Shown here one piece after another: positions 1 through 9,128 of a stretch of 64,000 nucleotides of DNA (position 1 is the first letter of the stretch; the number at the start of each line of letters is the position of its first letter). Position numbers and translations under genes: made by a program. Source of the DNA: UBA5314 sp040217815 (GTDB lineage Bacteria; Bacillota; Syntrophomonadia; Syntrophomonadales; Syntrophomonadaceae); assembly GCA_040217815.1 (NCBI GenBank), contig JBEHWI010000013.1, positions 1 to 64,000 on the forward strand, given 5' to 3'. Below the pieces are notes generated by a model. The model was not told where the DNA came from and made no database searches. It worked only from the letters and a program-made list of their open reading frames with translations.

Positions 1-318
1 CGTGCCCCGGGGAAGCGGACTGATGCCTCTTTTCAGATAGCCCGCTTCTTCTTCATGTACGACAATGGGAAGCTTGAAATGCTTCTTGACGAGTGCCGCA
101 TTACCGGCGTGATCGAAATGGGTATGAGTTAAAACCAGAGCTTGCAGCTGTTTTCCCCCGCAGACCATTTCAGCGCGCTGCAGCAGTCTTTTCCCGGCAA
201 AACTATAGCTGCTGTCTACCATGATGCATCCTGACGGCCCCTTAATTAAATATACATTGCAGCCTGGCCCGACCAGGCGATGTACAAGCAATCCGCTCTC
301 TGTTATCCACTGACGCAT
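1..318 (-). CDS. Metallo-beta-lactamase-fold hydrolase (3' end beyond window)
   Basis: The N-terminal 106 codons are present and the gene runs off the left edge. The translation starts MRQWITESGLLVHRLVGPG and contains HTHFDHAG near residues 66-73. This is the HxHxDH zinc-binding signature of the metallo-beta-lactamase fold (glyoxalase II, flavoprotein or RNase Z-like hydrolases). The ATG at 318 is chosen because an AGGAG ribosome binding site lies just upstream, at about 325-329. The substrate cannot be told from the fragment. The gene follows the hisC-yyaC-iorAB operon in the same direction but a terminator-like hairpin separates them, so it is probably transcribed on its own. Confidence 0.85.
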   Translation of the reverse strand, partial: MRQWITESGLLVHRLVGPGCNVYLIKGPSGCIMVDSSYSFAGKRLLQRAEMVCGGKQLQALVLTHTHFDHAGNAALVKKHFKLPIVVHEEEAGYLKRGISPLPRGT

Positions 319-390
319 AGGGGCACTCCTCATTAATTTGTAAAGCTATATTTACCTTACAGAAATTTATCTTGCCACCTGAATTCAAAA

Positions 391-418
391 GGATATTCCC
401 TTTAGATCAGGAATATCC
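391..418 (-). terminator. Rho-independent terminator after iorB
   Basis: A perfect 9-bp stem (GGATATTCC/GGAATATCC) with a 10-nt loop is followed, in the minus direction, by TTTTGAATT. It lies about 45 nt past the iorB stop codon and closes the hisC-yyaC-iorA-iorB unit. Confidence 0.7.
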
Positions 419-460
419 CCTTGCTGCTTAAATGATTACTACTGTTTTTACAAGTTACAG

Positions 461-1057
461 CTATTTCGCCATGGTGGCAAACAGCTTCTCGCCTTCCCGG
501 AAAGCCTTCAAGTTTACATCCAGAGCCTTGGCGGGAACCATTGTGGCAATGGCTTTTTCCACTTCTTCGGTTGGAATTCCCATGGCTCCGGACAGCATGC
601 CCACCAGAACCACGTTGGCGGCTTTTACGTTACCGCATTCGATGGCAATGCTGGTGGCGTCTACAATGGTGGTATCGGGAACCATTGCAGCGATCTTCTG
701 ATCGATGTCCTGCGGGTACTTGGCCTTGCCGGTCATTACCGGCAGGGGATCCACCCGGTCGTTGTTTATAATAACTTTGCCGCCCGGCTTGAGGTAGTCC
801 AGCCAGCGGGCCGCTTCCAGCTTTTCAAAGGCCAGCAACACGTCGGCGTCGCCTTTCTTGATGATCGGGGAATAGATCTTTTCCCCGTAGCGGACCTGGG
901 ATACTACGCTGCCGCCCCGCTGAGCCATGCCGTGTATTTCCGAAACCTTAACGTCATAGCCCATCTGAACTACCACCTGGGCGATAATGCGGCTGGTCAA
1001 CAGGGTCCCCTGCCCTCCAACTCCGACAATAAGGATGTTTCTCGTCTCGTTTGGCAT
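461..1057 (-). CDS. iorB: Indolepyruvate:ferredoxin oxidoreductase, beta subunit
   Basis: This 198-residue protein is the small (gamma-type) subunit of indolepyruvate ferredoxin oxidoreductase. The enzyme oxidatively decarboxylates aryl pyruvates from aromatic amino acids to aryl-acetyl-CoA and reduces ferredoxin. The N-terminal GVGGQGTLL motif (about residues 12-20) is typical of the pyruvate/ketoisovalerate oxidoreductase catalytic domain, and length and order match the family. The ATG at 1057 lies 2 nt past the iorA stop, with GGAGGG upstream inside the end of iorA, so translation is probably coupled. It is the last gene before the hairpin at 391-418. The enzyme is oxygen-sensitive, which supports an anaerobic host. 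Confidence 0.95.
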   Translation of the reverse strand: MPNETRNILIVGVGGQGTLLTSRIIAQVVVQMGYDVKVSEIHGMAQRGGSVVSQVRYGEKIYSPIIKKGDADVLLAFEKLEAARWLDYLKPGGKVIINNDRVDPLPVMTGKAKYPQDIDQKIAAMVPDTTIVDATSIAIECGNVKAANVVLVGMLSGAMGIPTEEVEKAIATMVPAKALDVNLKAFREGEKLFATMAK

Positions 1058-1059
1058 AG

Positions 1060-2802
1060 TTATCCCTCCACTATCTTGACGGCGTCAAAGGTGCAGACCT
1101 GGGGGCAGAGACCGCAGGTAATGCAGTTGTTGGGGTTGATCACCGCCAGTTTTTCTTTATCAAGCCAGTACATACCGGTGCAGCCGATGCGGATACAGAT
1201 CTTGCATCCTTTGCACAATTCGGTATCCACATAGTATTTTTCTTTGGGGGGCTCTTTTACGATCAGGGCGCAGGGCCGCTTGCAGATGATGACCGAAGGC
1301 TCCCTTCTGTCCAGTTCTTCGGTCAGAGCCTGCTTCAATTCATCCAGTTTTAGAGGATCAACCACTCGCACATGCTCGATTCCCACTGCTCTACACAGGG
1401 CGACCAGGTCCAGCTTGTTGGTAGGCTGGGCGGTAATGGTGAGCCCGGTGGCCGGGTGATCCTGGTGACCGGTCATGGCTGTAGTGTCGTTGTCCAGGAT
1501 GAGAACGGTTGAAGTTCCCTGGTTGTATACGATATCGATAAGGCCGGTTATGCCTGAATGAACAAATGTGGAGTCGCCTATCACCGCCACTGATTTGCGG
1601 GCAAAGTCCTCACCCCGGGCTTTTTCCATTCCCATAACCGTGCCGATGCTGGCTCCCATACAGATGCAGGAGTCCATTCCATCCAGCGGAGGCAGGGCTC
1701 CCAGGGTGTAGCAGCCTATGTCGCCGGTGACCGTGAGACGCATGCGGTGCAGGGCATAGAAAACTCCGCGATGCGGGCAGCCCGGGCAGAGCAGGGGCGG
1801 CCTGCCGGGAATCTCCTTATCCAATCCGAATCCGGCGGCGGTATCGCGTCCGGCCAGGCGCTCTTCGATCATCTCCGGGCTGTATTCACCCAGGAGGGAA
1901 AATATATCTTTGCCTTCCACCTTGATGCCCCAGGCCTTCACCTGTTCTTCAATGACCGGCTCCAGTTCCTCAATGACCACTAAACGGTCCACCTGTTCGG
2001 CAAATGAACGGATCAGCTTTTCCGGCAAAGGATTGGTAAAGCCCAGCTTGAGAACAGAAACATCGGGCATTACTTCCTTTACATATTGATAGGCAACGCC
2101 GCTGGTAATAACCCCCAGGCTGCGGTCGCCCAATTCAATTCTATTCAGTTCAGTTTCATCAGCGAACTCTTTCAGAGCCAGCATACGCTTCTCCACTTCC
2201 ACGTGGCGCAGGCGGGCGTGTCCGGGCAGCATGACGAACTTGACGGCGTTCTTCTTATACTCTTTTACCCCTACTTCTTCCCTTTCCCCCGTCTGAACCA
2301 GGGTCTGGGAATGGGACAGGCGGGTGGTTACCCTGAGCATTACCGGCGTGTCAAAACGCTCGCTCAGTTCAAAGCCCAGCCGGGTGAAGTCCTTGGCTTC
2401 CTGGCTGTCAGCCGGCTCCAAAACCGGCAGTTTGGCAAAGCGCGCATAGCCCCGGTTGTCCTGTTCATTCTGGGAAGAATGCATACCCGGGTCGTCGGCT
2501 GAAATCAGGACCAATCCCCCGTTCACTCCGGTGTAGGCAAAGGTGTAAAGCGGGTCGGCCGCCACATTGACCCCAACGTGCTTCATGGCCACCAGAGTCC
2601 TGGCCCCCCCTATGGATGCTCCGATACCTACTTCCAGGGCTACTTTTTCATTGGGAGACCACTCGGCGTAGACACCCGGAAACTCAGCAAAGCTGCTCAC
2701 TATCTCGGTGCTGGGCGTGCCCGGGTAGGCAGTTGCTACAGTGGCTCCGGCTTCATAGGCGCCCCTGGCAATAGCCTCATTTCCAATCATTAAGCGTTTC
2801 AA
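1060..2802 (-). CDS. iorA: Indolepyruvate:ferredoxin oxidoreductase, alpha subunit
   Basis: The large subunit, 580 residues from the chosen start. It has an N-terminal pyrimidine-binding half (AYPGTPSTEIV), a thiamine-diphosphate-binding half with GDIGCYTLG, GDSTFVHSG and NDTTAMTGHQ, and a C-terminal two-cluster ferredoxin domain. The latter shows CKGCKICIRIGC and CITCGLCPQVC, ligands for two 4Fe-4S clusters. The start is placed at TTG 2802 because GAGGAGGT lies 7 nt upstream. The in-frame ATG at 2826 would put this ribosome binding site inside the gene. The gene sits between yyaC and iorB and forms the enzyme with iorB. Confidence 0.95.
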   Translation of the reverse strand: MKRLMIGNEAIARGAYEAGATVATAYPGTPSTEIVSSFAEFPGVYAEWSPNEKVALEVGIGASIGGARTLVAMKHVGVNVAADPLYTFAYTGVNGGLVLISADDPGMHSSQNEQDNRGYARFAKLPVLEPADSQEAKDFTRLGFELSERFDTPVMLRVTTRLSHSQTLVQTGEREEVGVKEYKKNAVKFVMLPGHARLRHVEVEKRMLALKEFADETELNRIELGDRSLGVITSGVAYQYVKEVMPDVSVLKLGFTNPLPEKLIRSFAEQVDRLVVIEELEPVIEEQVKAWGIKVEGKDIFSLLGEYSPEMIEERLAGRDTAAGFGLDKEIPGRPPLLCPGCPHRGVFYALHRMRLTVTGDIGCYTLGALPPLDGMDSCICMGASIGTVMGMEKARGEDFARKSVAVIGDSTFVHSGITGLIDIVYNQGTSTVLILDNDTTAMTGHQDHPATGLTITAQPTNKLDLVALCRAVGIEHVRVVDPLKLDELKQALTEELDRREPSVIICKRPCALIVKEPPKEKYYVDTELCKGCKICIRIGCTGMYWLDKEKLAVINPNNCITCGLCPQVCTFDAVKIVEG

Positions 2803-2880
2803 ACAGGATACCTCCTCATGCCCCATGGCGATATTGCAAAGAGCGGTCGTCCTGGACCTGCTCCTGGATTCATGGTAGGT

Positions 2881-3411
2881 TTAATAGTCTGCTAAATAAT
2901 AGCTCTGGACCGCCTGCGCTATCAGGCGGGCCATTTGGTAGACCGGGTTTAAACTCGATACCTGGGGGTCCTTGAACCTGCCCCGGCCCTTCAGGCTCAG
3001 CACACCGGTCAATGAATAGTGCCCCAGAGGTGGCAAACGCTTCAAAAGGGCTTTGCCTGGCATTAAAGGCTCATCCCGCAGGCGCAGGGCGCCCAGCTCC
3101 GAAGGAGCGCCGGCTGAAGCATCGACTGCAAAGTGGATGCTTTCCGGGTGCTGTTGGTTGATAGCACCCAGTTCGCTCATGAGGTTGCCGGCATGTAAAG
3201 GCTTGTCCAATGTTCCGTAAACAGCAAGCGCTGGAATCGCCTCCTGGAGCAGGCTTCCGGTAAGGGGCCCCAGGCAATCCAGAATATGGCGGTCGGAGCC
3301 GACGCATAAAAACACGGCCCGCTCAATCTCGGGAGGCAGAAGCATTTTCATCATCCCGTTAAGCAGTTCCGGGGCCTGTGGATCGTTGTGATGGCAGTCC
3401 ATCAACAGCAT
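2881..3411 (-). CDS. yyaC: YyaC-like sporulation protein (DUF1256, Gpr-protease-like fold)
   Basis: 176 residues that match the YyaC/DUF1256 family of spore-formers, related in fold to the germination protease Gpr. Visible landmarks are CVGSDRHILDCLGPLTGSLL, VYGTLDKPLHAGNL, the HFAVDASAGAPSELG segment, and LPPLGHYSLTGVLS. The exact biochemical role in this family is not settled. The start codon overlaps the end region of hisC (stop at 3414-3416, start at 3411) with only a weak ribosome binding site, so expression probably depends on translation of hisC. A second in-frame ATG at 3402 is possible. The gene argues that the host forms endospores. Confidence 0.85.
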   Translation of the reverse strand: MLLMDCHHNDPQAPELLNGMMKMLLPPEIERAVFLCVGSDRHILDCLGPLTGSLLQEAIPALAVYGTLDKPLHAGNLMSELGAINQQHPESIHFAVDASAGAPSELGALRLRDEPLMPGKALLKRLPPLGHYSLTGVLSLKGRGRFKDPQVSSLNPVYQMARLIAQAVQSYYLADY

Positions 3412-3413
3412 GG

Positions 3414-4523
3414 CTAGACCGGCTCCTTCAAAATCCCTTGCAGTTCTCTGACAAAGCGGGCGTTGTCCTGCGGCCTTCCCACCGTCACCCGGATGTGACG
3501 GGGATAGCCGTATACATCACCGGTGCGGACAATGACGCCCTTGGTAAGCAGCTTTTCAAAAACCGATCGGCAGTCGCGCCCGGTGTCGATCAGTAGAAAG
3601 TTGGTCTGGCTGGGTACCCAGGGTAAGCCCAACTTATCCAAGGCCTGGGTGAGATACTGTATGCCTTCGGCGTTGTTGGCCAGGCTGCGCTGCACGTGCT
3701 CTGTATCATCCAGAGCCGCGGTGGCCGCCGTCTGGGCCAGCAGGTTGACATTAAAGGGTTCACTGACCCTCTGCACCAGGGCGGCTAGTTCGGTTCTGCA
3801 TAAACCATAGCCGATACGCAGGGCCGCCAGTCCATATATCTTGGAAAAGGTCTTTAAGGCTATTACATTGCGGCCTTCTCTAACATAACTCAGGCCGTCC
3901 GGATAATCCTCATTGGTGGCATACTCGCCATAGGCTTCATCGACAATCAATATGACATCGTCGGGAAGAGAGGCGACAAACCGGTCCAATTCAGACTTGT
4001 TTACGTAGGTCCCGGTGGGGTTGTTGGGATTGCACAGGTAGACAATCCGGGTCGCCTCATTTACCGCTTTCAGCATGGCGGTCAGGTCATGACGGTCGTC
4101 TTTAAGGGGTACGGCCACGCATTTGGCACCCATCACCAGAGCGGTGAATTCGTACTCGACAAAGGTGGGCATGGCAAATACCACCTCATCACCGGGCCGC
4201 AAAAAGGTCTCGGCAATCAGGCGCAGGAGCTCGTCCGAACCGTTGCCCAGCAGAATCATATTCTCGGTCACGCCAAATTTTTCGGCCAGCTTCTGGCGCA
4301 GATAATAGCAATTGCTGTCCGGATAGATGTGCAATAGATCTATAGCTTCCCTGACCGCTTGAACAGCCAGCGGCGAGGCCCCCAGAGGGTTTTCATTGGA
4401 GGCCATCTTTATTACATCTGACAGCCCCAGTTCCCTTTTCACTTCCTCAATAGGCTTTCCGGGAGTGTAGGGCTTAAGGTTGAAAATCTCGGGCCTGGCC
4501 AAATGGGTGCTTAGCTTAGGCAT
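3414..4523 (-). CDS. hisC: Histidinol-phosphate aminotransferase
   Basis: 369 residues of a fold-type I, PLP-dependent aminotransferase of the HisC group. It transfers an amino group to imidazole-acetol phosphate in histidine synthesis. Related enzymes also act on aromatic amino acids, which would fit the neighbouring indolepyruvate oxidoreductase. Landmarks are SNENPLGASP near residues 42-51, CNPNNPTGTYV, VDEAYGEY, and the PLP lysine in TFSKIYGLAALRIGYG. GGAGGACAG lies just upstream of the ATG. It is the first gene of the operon hisC-yyaC-iorA-iorB. No T-box leader was seen in the roughly 200 nt upstream. Confidence 0.93.
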   Translation of the reverse strand: MPKLSTHLARPEIFNLKPYTPGKPIEEVKRELGLSDVIKMASNENPLGASPLAVQAVREAIDLLHIYPDSNCYYLRQKLAEKFGVTENMILLGNGSDELLRLIAETFLRPGDEVVFAMPTFVEYEFTALVMGAKCVAVPLKDDRHDLTAMLKAVNEATRIVYLCNPNNPTGTYVNKSELDRFVASLPDDVILIVDEAYGEYATNEDYPDGLSYVREGRNVIALKTFSKIYGLAALRIGYGLCRTELAALVQRVSEPFNVNLLAQTAATAALDDTEHVQRSLANNAEGIQYLTQALDKLGLPWVPSQTNFLLIDTGRDCRSVFEKLLTKGVIVRTGDVYGYPRHIRVTVGRPQDNARFVRELQGILKEPV

Positions 4524-4721
4524 TTTGTATTCTGTCCTCCAATATCTTCATAAATCAACTACTCCGGGGCTGCAAGATCCCCCAAAATTCTGCACTGCAT
4601 TTATTAATTTTAACTCAATACCGGTTGATATGCCATTACTAAATCCAGGGTGATTTCAATCGTTAAAGCCCTTATTTTAGCTTTCAGCGAGAAACCGGTA
4701 GACGGTTTTTAGAAAATAGAA

Positions 4722-4741
4722 AGCCCGGCAGATACCGGGCT
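4722..4741 (-). terminator. Terminator after the DUF3352 gene
   Basis: Stem AGCCCGG/CCGGGCT with a 6-nt loop, followed in the minus direction by the T-rich run TTTCTATTTTCT. It lies about 46 nt past the stop of the gene at 4788 and separates the signalling region from hisC. Confidence 0.75.
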
Positions 4742-4787
4742 CAACTTGTCCAAGAAAACGGTCAGTCTTCGGTTAAGTTCTGGTTTG

Positions 4788-6629
4788 CTACTTTTGAATA
4801 CAGATAAACAGGCCGCCCTCCAGAGTTCCTTTGCTTGAATTATATCCTGAAGCTGCTGCACTGACGGATTGTAGAGGTATAGTCCATGGGTATACGGTTT
4901 CCCTGTATTCAGTTTTTTCTCTATCGGACAGGTTATTCTCAACCAGAGTGCTTATATTCTTTATATTGACAAACAAAACAGGTTGGGCATCGCTCGCGAA
5001 CGGTTCAAAGGCTTTTTTATACCTGGCGTCGTCAGCCAAAGACGCGTGTTTGCCGGTGATCGAACCCAGAACTTCAGCGGAAGAGCTCAATACAGCATCG
5101 TTCTTACCCAGACCAAGACTAAAGAGATACCTGTTATTATTGGCCTGTCGGTATTCATATATTTGGAAACCATTACTCGAAGATTTGTTCACATTAACCC
5201 GTTCCTTTTGTGCAAATTGCGAAAATTTATCCAGGGTGCTGCCGGCCTGTTGCTGTTCCTTTATCCCCACGATCAAAGCCCCGCCTGAGACGCCTGCGAA
5301 AACGTGTCCTATTCCCAGCATGTTTAAATCGCGGTTGGGCATGGCCACTGCAGTCACATCCCCGCGGCAAACGTCAAATATATCCCGCTGTAAATTGATC
5401 CCGGTTTGCTGCTCGAATTTCTGCGCTTCTTTTTTAAAATCACGAGTATTTTTGTCACTGGGGTTATTGTACATTTCCTGAAAGAAGGCAACCACCATAT
5501 CGCTGCGTACAAAACCAAGACATTCAGCCGGAATCAAACTAAGGGTATCCTTTAAATCTGCCGAACCGGTGGTTTTCTTCTTTAAATAAGTGGGCACATT
5601 GTCTTTGTCGCAGGCCACCACATAATCGCCGCGAATACCGTTGCTTTCAAAGCCGATACCAAGTCCCATTTGTTTAAAGTTTTTTAGCTGATCCGGAACC
5701 TGCTGGTTGCGAACATTGACATCGAATGCTTCATTTATAGCGCTTGACAAGTTGGCATAGCAGTACACGCTCTCACCGCCGGGTAGATTCTTAATGATTC
5801 CCTGGAAGTCTTTATTGTCCCTTATGCTGTCCTTGGTGGTTCCTTTTTCCCGATCAATAGTCTGTTTTAACAGGTTCTTATCTGTAGCTATCATCAGGAA
5901 GTCACCGGAAATGGCCGCTGCAAAATGACTGTCATTGGCAGTTATCGTCACTCCCTGGTAGGTTTCCTCGTGGGTCTTTTCCTTGGCGGCCAATTTATTA
6001 ATGTATTCCCGGGCTTTGTTTTTATCCTTTTGCTCAGCGACAAAAATCATGCTTTCCGGTTTGGAAACCGATGGCATGAAATAAGCCGCCTCTTTTCCCA
6101 ACCAGGGTTTCACATCCTGTTCAAAATCGAAGTTAAGGTTATCCCTTTGCATTTGCAGAAATTTATCATAAGCTGTTTTAACTTCGGGAATCGACATGTA
6201 GGTGTCCCTGACCGTGGTAAAGTTGCGCACCTGAAAGAGGTCGGGCTTGGCATATATAAACAGTTCGGTATTGGCAGGAGCCAACCTGGTTGTTCTGGGC
6301 TCGGAAAAGTTCCCCAAATAATAAAAGACGGCTCCCAGCACCGCCAAAAGGACGGCAGCCCCTGACAACAGGTAAATCCAAAGTCGCCGTTTGGGCGGAG
6401 GCGCATTCAAAACAGCAGCGTTGTCCGGAGGCATCGCTCCCTGCCCGGTATCATAATCGTACGCGGGTTGAAAAGGTGGCGGCGGATAATCCATCTGTAC
6501 TGGCGGGTAGCCGGCTGCACCGCTCTCGACGCCCGCCGCCGGTTCAGCGCCCGGCACCGTGTGTCCACATTTACCACAAAACCTCGCATCATCAACCAGC
6601 TGATTGCCGCAATTACCGCAGTATTTCAT
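4788..6629 (-). CDS. Zinc-ribbon, single-pass membrane protein with DUF3352 domain
   Basis: 613 residues. The N-terminus is a zinc ribbon with ligands C4, C7, C18 and C21. A Pro-rich linker follows, then a basic PPKRR stop and one membrane helix at about 83-105. The remaining roughly 500 residues begin LAPANTELFIYAKPDLFQV and match DUF3352, a large predicted extracytoplasmic domain of unknown function. Positive charges before the helix predict ribbon inside, DUF3352 outside. It is the last gene of the operon that starts with the kinase cluster (9959 to 4788), so it probably acts with that kinase. The zinc ribbon is the same type as in the TPR paralogues further right. Confidence 0.85.
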   Translation of the reverse strand: MKYCGNCGNQLVDDARFCGKCGHTVPGAEPAAGVESGAAGYPPVQMDYPPPPFQPAYDYDTGQGAMPPDNAAVLNAPPPKRRLWIYLLSGAAVLLAVLGAVFYYLGNFSEPRTTRLAPANTELFIYAKPDLFQVRNFTTVRDTYMSIPEVKTAYDKFLQMQRDNLNFDFEQDVKPWLGKEAAYFMPSVSKPESMIFVAEQKDKNKAREYINKLAAKEKTHEETYQGVTITANDSHFAAAISGDFLMIATDKNLLKQTIDREKGTTKDSIRDNKDFQGIIKNLPGGESVYCYANLSSAINEAFDVNVRNQQVPDQLKNFKQMGLGIGFESNGIRGDYVVACDKDNVPTYLKKKTTGSADLKDTLSLIPAECLGFVRSDMVVAFFQEMYNNPSDKNTRDFKKEAQKFEQQTGINLQRDIFDVCRGDVTAVAMPNRDLNMLGIGHVFAGVSGGALIVGIKEQQQAGSTLDKFSQFAQKERVNVNKSSSNGFQIYEYRQANNNRYLFSLGLGKNDAVLSSSAEVLGSITGKHASLADDARYKKAFEPFASDAQPVLFVNIKNISTLVENNLSDREKTEYRETVYPWTIPLQSVSAAASGYNSSKGTLEGGLFICIQK

Positions 6630-6680
6630 CTCTATATTCTCCTCTCCCTAAATAAAAGCCCGGCTGCGCTTAATAATACC

Positions 6681-8666
6681 CTATGAAAGCCACCCCTTTT
6701 CCCGGAGCTCATTTATCTTGCTGCGGGCCACCGCAGCGTCGCCCGGATTTTTATTCAATTGAACAGTTTTATCCAAATATTTATAGGCGGCTGAATAATC
6801 TTTTTGCTCCAATTTAAACAGACCATAAACCAGGTTGGCTCTTGAGTTATTGCTGTCAAGATTCAAGGCCTGGGTATAATACTTGTCGGCGTCGGCCGTT
6901 TTTTGCAGTTTACCCGATAATATGCCCATATTGATTAAGACATCAATATCTTGAGCCTGCATATCAACGATTTTTTTAAAGGTTAACAGAGAAGATTGGT
7001 ACATCTGCTGTGAACCCAGGCTGCCTTCGCTTTCATACAGCAGGCCAAAATCATAATAGGCTTTGCCCAAATCATTTAGGATCGCCGGGTCATAGGGACT
7101 TAATTGAACTGTCTCATTCAACAGCGCGATAGCGCTTTCGTAATTCCTGCGCTGTTCACTGGCGGCCAGGCCCTGGCTGTTTAATATCAAGTACAACCTG
7201 GCCAGGGTATGTTTGTACCTGGCATTTTGCGAATCGAGACGCACCGCTTTTTCAAATTGCTGCCTGGCACCGTTATAATCACGCTGGACCAGGGCTAATT
7301 CACCGGCTATGTAATAGGCCACGTGCTCGCCGAATTCCTTGCCCTCGTTTATCTGTTTAAGAATCTGCTGGGCCTGGTCATAATTGCCGGTCTTGGCGTA
7401 ACTTACCGCTAAATCTCGATAAGCGGCGGCATAGTCATCTCCCATTCCCACCTGGCCGTTTTTCACCGCCTCTTTGAAATACCAAACCGCCTTCTCATAA
7501 TCTTTCATATAGAAATAAGCGGTTCCGGTTAAATATTTAACCTCGCTGTTGCTGTTTAACTGGCCATGGTTGATGTTTTCCTGTAAGAATGAAATGACTT
7601 TTTCATTTTTACCCTCTCCCAGGTAGGTCCGGGCTAAATCAATATATACCTCGTCGCTTTGTTTTATAGCCATCGCTTTGTTAAACTGAACTTCGGCATC
7701 GTCGTATTTTCCGGACTTATAGGCGTCGGTCCCGGCCTGAATGTATTTTTCATACTGGGCGGTTTTCTCGTCTTGCAAAGACTGATAGTAGTTGGCTCCG
7801 GCAAATCCACCGGCCAGAATTAGAAAAATAACTGCTACAACCGCCAATTTTTGTTTGAGTTTTTGCTGCTGATAGCTGCGGTTCATGGTATGAATATTCT
7901 TGATATCGTTTAGCAATTCGCTGGCTGATTGATACCTTTGATTCGGATCGACCCTGACGCAGCGGGAAATAATAGTCTCCAGGCCTTCTGACAGGCTGGG
8001 ATTTACCTGCCTGATGGGCAGCAGCTCATAAGGCGGCTCCAAAGGGCTTTTGCCGGTGATTGCATGGTAGATGGTAACTCCCAATGAATAGATATCGCTG
8101 CGAGCATCGGTCTGGTTGCTGCCGTACTGCTCAGGAGCCGCATACCCATGGGTTCCAATATGCTTGGTGTCGCTGTCCTGCCCGGCTTTGTAATGCCTGG
8201 CGATCCCGAAGTCAACCAGGCGAACCCGACCTTCCCTATCGATAATTACATTACTTGGTTTCATATCCCGGTATATAATCGGGTGCGGCACCACGGAATG
8301 GAGGTAGCGCAGGATTTCGGCCAGGTCGGTCATCCATAGAACAATGTTTTCTTCATTGCATATGGCCCGGTTGGGAATTAAGTCTTTTAGCGATGTGCCT
8401 TCAAAGTATTCCTCAACAATGTATAAAAAATTGGGGGTTCTTATAATGTCCAGGATCCGCGGCAAAGCAGGGTATTTTAATTTTTTCAGAATTTCCGGTT
8501 CCGCCAGTAAGTCGAGGCTGGTGTTGCTATACAGATCGATCTCCTTTATGGCGCACCGGGTACCCAGTTTAGTGTCACTGGCCAGATAAACAATCCCCTG
8601 GCCTCCAGAACCGATGACGCTTATTATGACATATCTTCCGTCCAGTCTTTCATTGGGTTTTAACAC
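6681..8666 (-). CDS. Membrane Ser/Thr protein kinase with extracytoplasmic TPR region
   Basis: 661 residues. The kinase domain spans about 10-260, with glycine loop GSGGQGIVYLAS, lysine in CAIKEI (K41), catalytic loop YRDMKPSN (D134, N139; Tyr replaces the usual His), DFG at 152-154 and APEQYG. One membrane helix lies at about 274-293, followed by roughly 350 residues of TPR repeats predicted outside the cell. PknB-like kinases usually carry PASTA domains here, so TPRs are unusual. This layout matches the nearby zinc-ribbon/TPR paralogues with the kinase in place of the ribbon. The GTG start at 8666 has GGAGGAG upstream. The gene is in one operon with its neighbours at 8696, 9129 and 4788. 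Confidence 0.93.
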   Translation of the reverse strand: MLKPNERLDGRYVIISVIGSGGQGIVYLASDTKLGTRCAIKEIDLYSNTSLDLLAEPEILKKLKYPALPRILDIIRTPNFLYIVEEYFEGTSLKDLIPNRAICNEENIVLWMTDLAEILRYLHSVVPHPIIYRDMKPSNVIIDREGRVRLVDFGIARHYKAGQDSDTKHIGTHGYAAPEQYGSNQTDARSDIYSLGVTIYHAITGKSPLEPPYELLPIRQVNPSLSEGLETIISRCVRVDPNQRYQSASELLNDIKNIHTMNRSYQQQKLKQKLAVVAVIFLILAGGFAGANYYQSLQDEKTAQYEKYIQAGTDAYKSGKYDDAEVQFNKAMAIKQSDEVYIDLARTYLGEGKNEKVISFLQENINHGQLNSNSEVKYLTGTAYFYMKDYEKAVWYFKEAVKNGQVGMGDDYAAAYRDLAVSYAKTGNYDQAQQILKQINEGKEFGEHVAYYIAGELALVQRDYNGARQQFEKAVRLDSQNARYKHTLARLYLILNSQGLAASEQRRNYESAIALLNETVQLSPYDPAILNDLGKAYYDFGLLYESEGSLGSQQMYQSSLLTFKKIVDMQAQDIDVLINMGILSGKLQKTADADKYYTQALNLDSNNSRANLVYGLFKLEQKDYSAAYKYLDKTVQLNKNPGDAAVARSKINELREKGWLS

Positions 8667-8695
8667 CGGTAAACTCCTCCCTGCCCCTTAATTGT

Positions 8696-9106
8696 CTATT
8701 CGTTCAAAAATGCCGTAGTATTCTTATCTTCATTAATTCGGGAATCATCCCCGGGTCCATCCGGTTGTTGCTCATATAAGTAGCCGGTAGGTGCATCCCT
8801 ATCAACACTTTTGGATTCGAGAGCGTAAGTGTTTTCATCGTAAACGTTCTTTTTATACGCATCTTTTTTCGGCCTTTGTCCATGTTCATATAATTCAACA
8901 TCGACCGTAAAAGCGGTCGGTGAATAATCCAAATGAGCGGTAGGCCGATCTTCAGGTCTTTGGGGGACAGTTGCCACGCTGCCCGAAGTCACTGTCTTTT
9001 TAGCCTTCAATAGGTTATATACTGCCAGGCTTAGGCCCAGGAACACTAGTAAAAGGCCTATTTTAATATACAAATAACCCTGTGAATAATAGTAAAGAGG
9101 TTTCAA
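8696..9106 (-). CDS. Small single-pass membrane protein, unknown function
   Basis: 136 residues. A short N-terminus (MKPLYYYSQGYLYIK) is followed by one hydrophobic helix at about 14-34 and a hydrophilic, charged tail of about 100 residues with no recognised domain. I place the start at TTG 9106 because AGGAGG lies 6 nt upstream. The earlier in-frame ATG at 9139 would lie inside the preceding gene and upstream of this ribosome binding site. The tail is rich in Asp, Thr and Tyr and could be a kinase substrate, but this is only a guess from its position directly upstream of the kinase gene. Confidence 0.7.
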   Translation of the reverse strand: MKPLYYYSQGYLYIKIGLLLVFLGLSLAVYNLLKAKKTVTSGSVATVPQRPEDRPTAHLDYSPTAFTVDVELYEHGQRPKKDAYKKNVYDENTYALESKSVDRDAPTGYLYEQQPDGPGDDSRINEDKNTTAFLNE

Positions 9107-9128
9107 AACTGTTCCTCCTAAAATCTCA

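Noticed and set aside
4524..4720. T-box or other riboswitch in front of hisC
   Set aside because: No T-box sequence and no specifier-like structure could be found in the leader.
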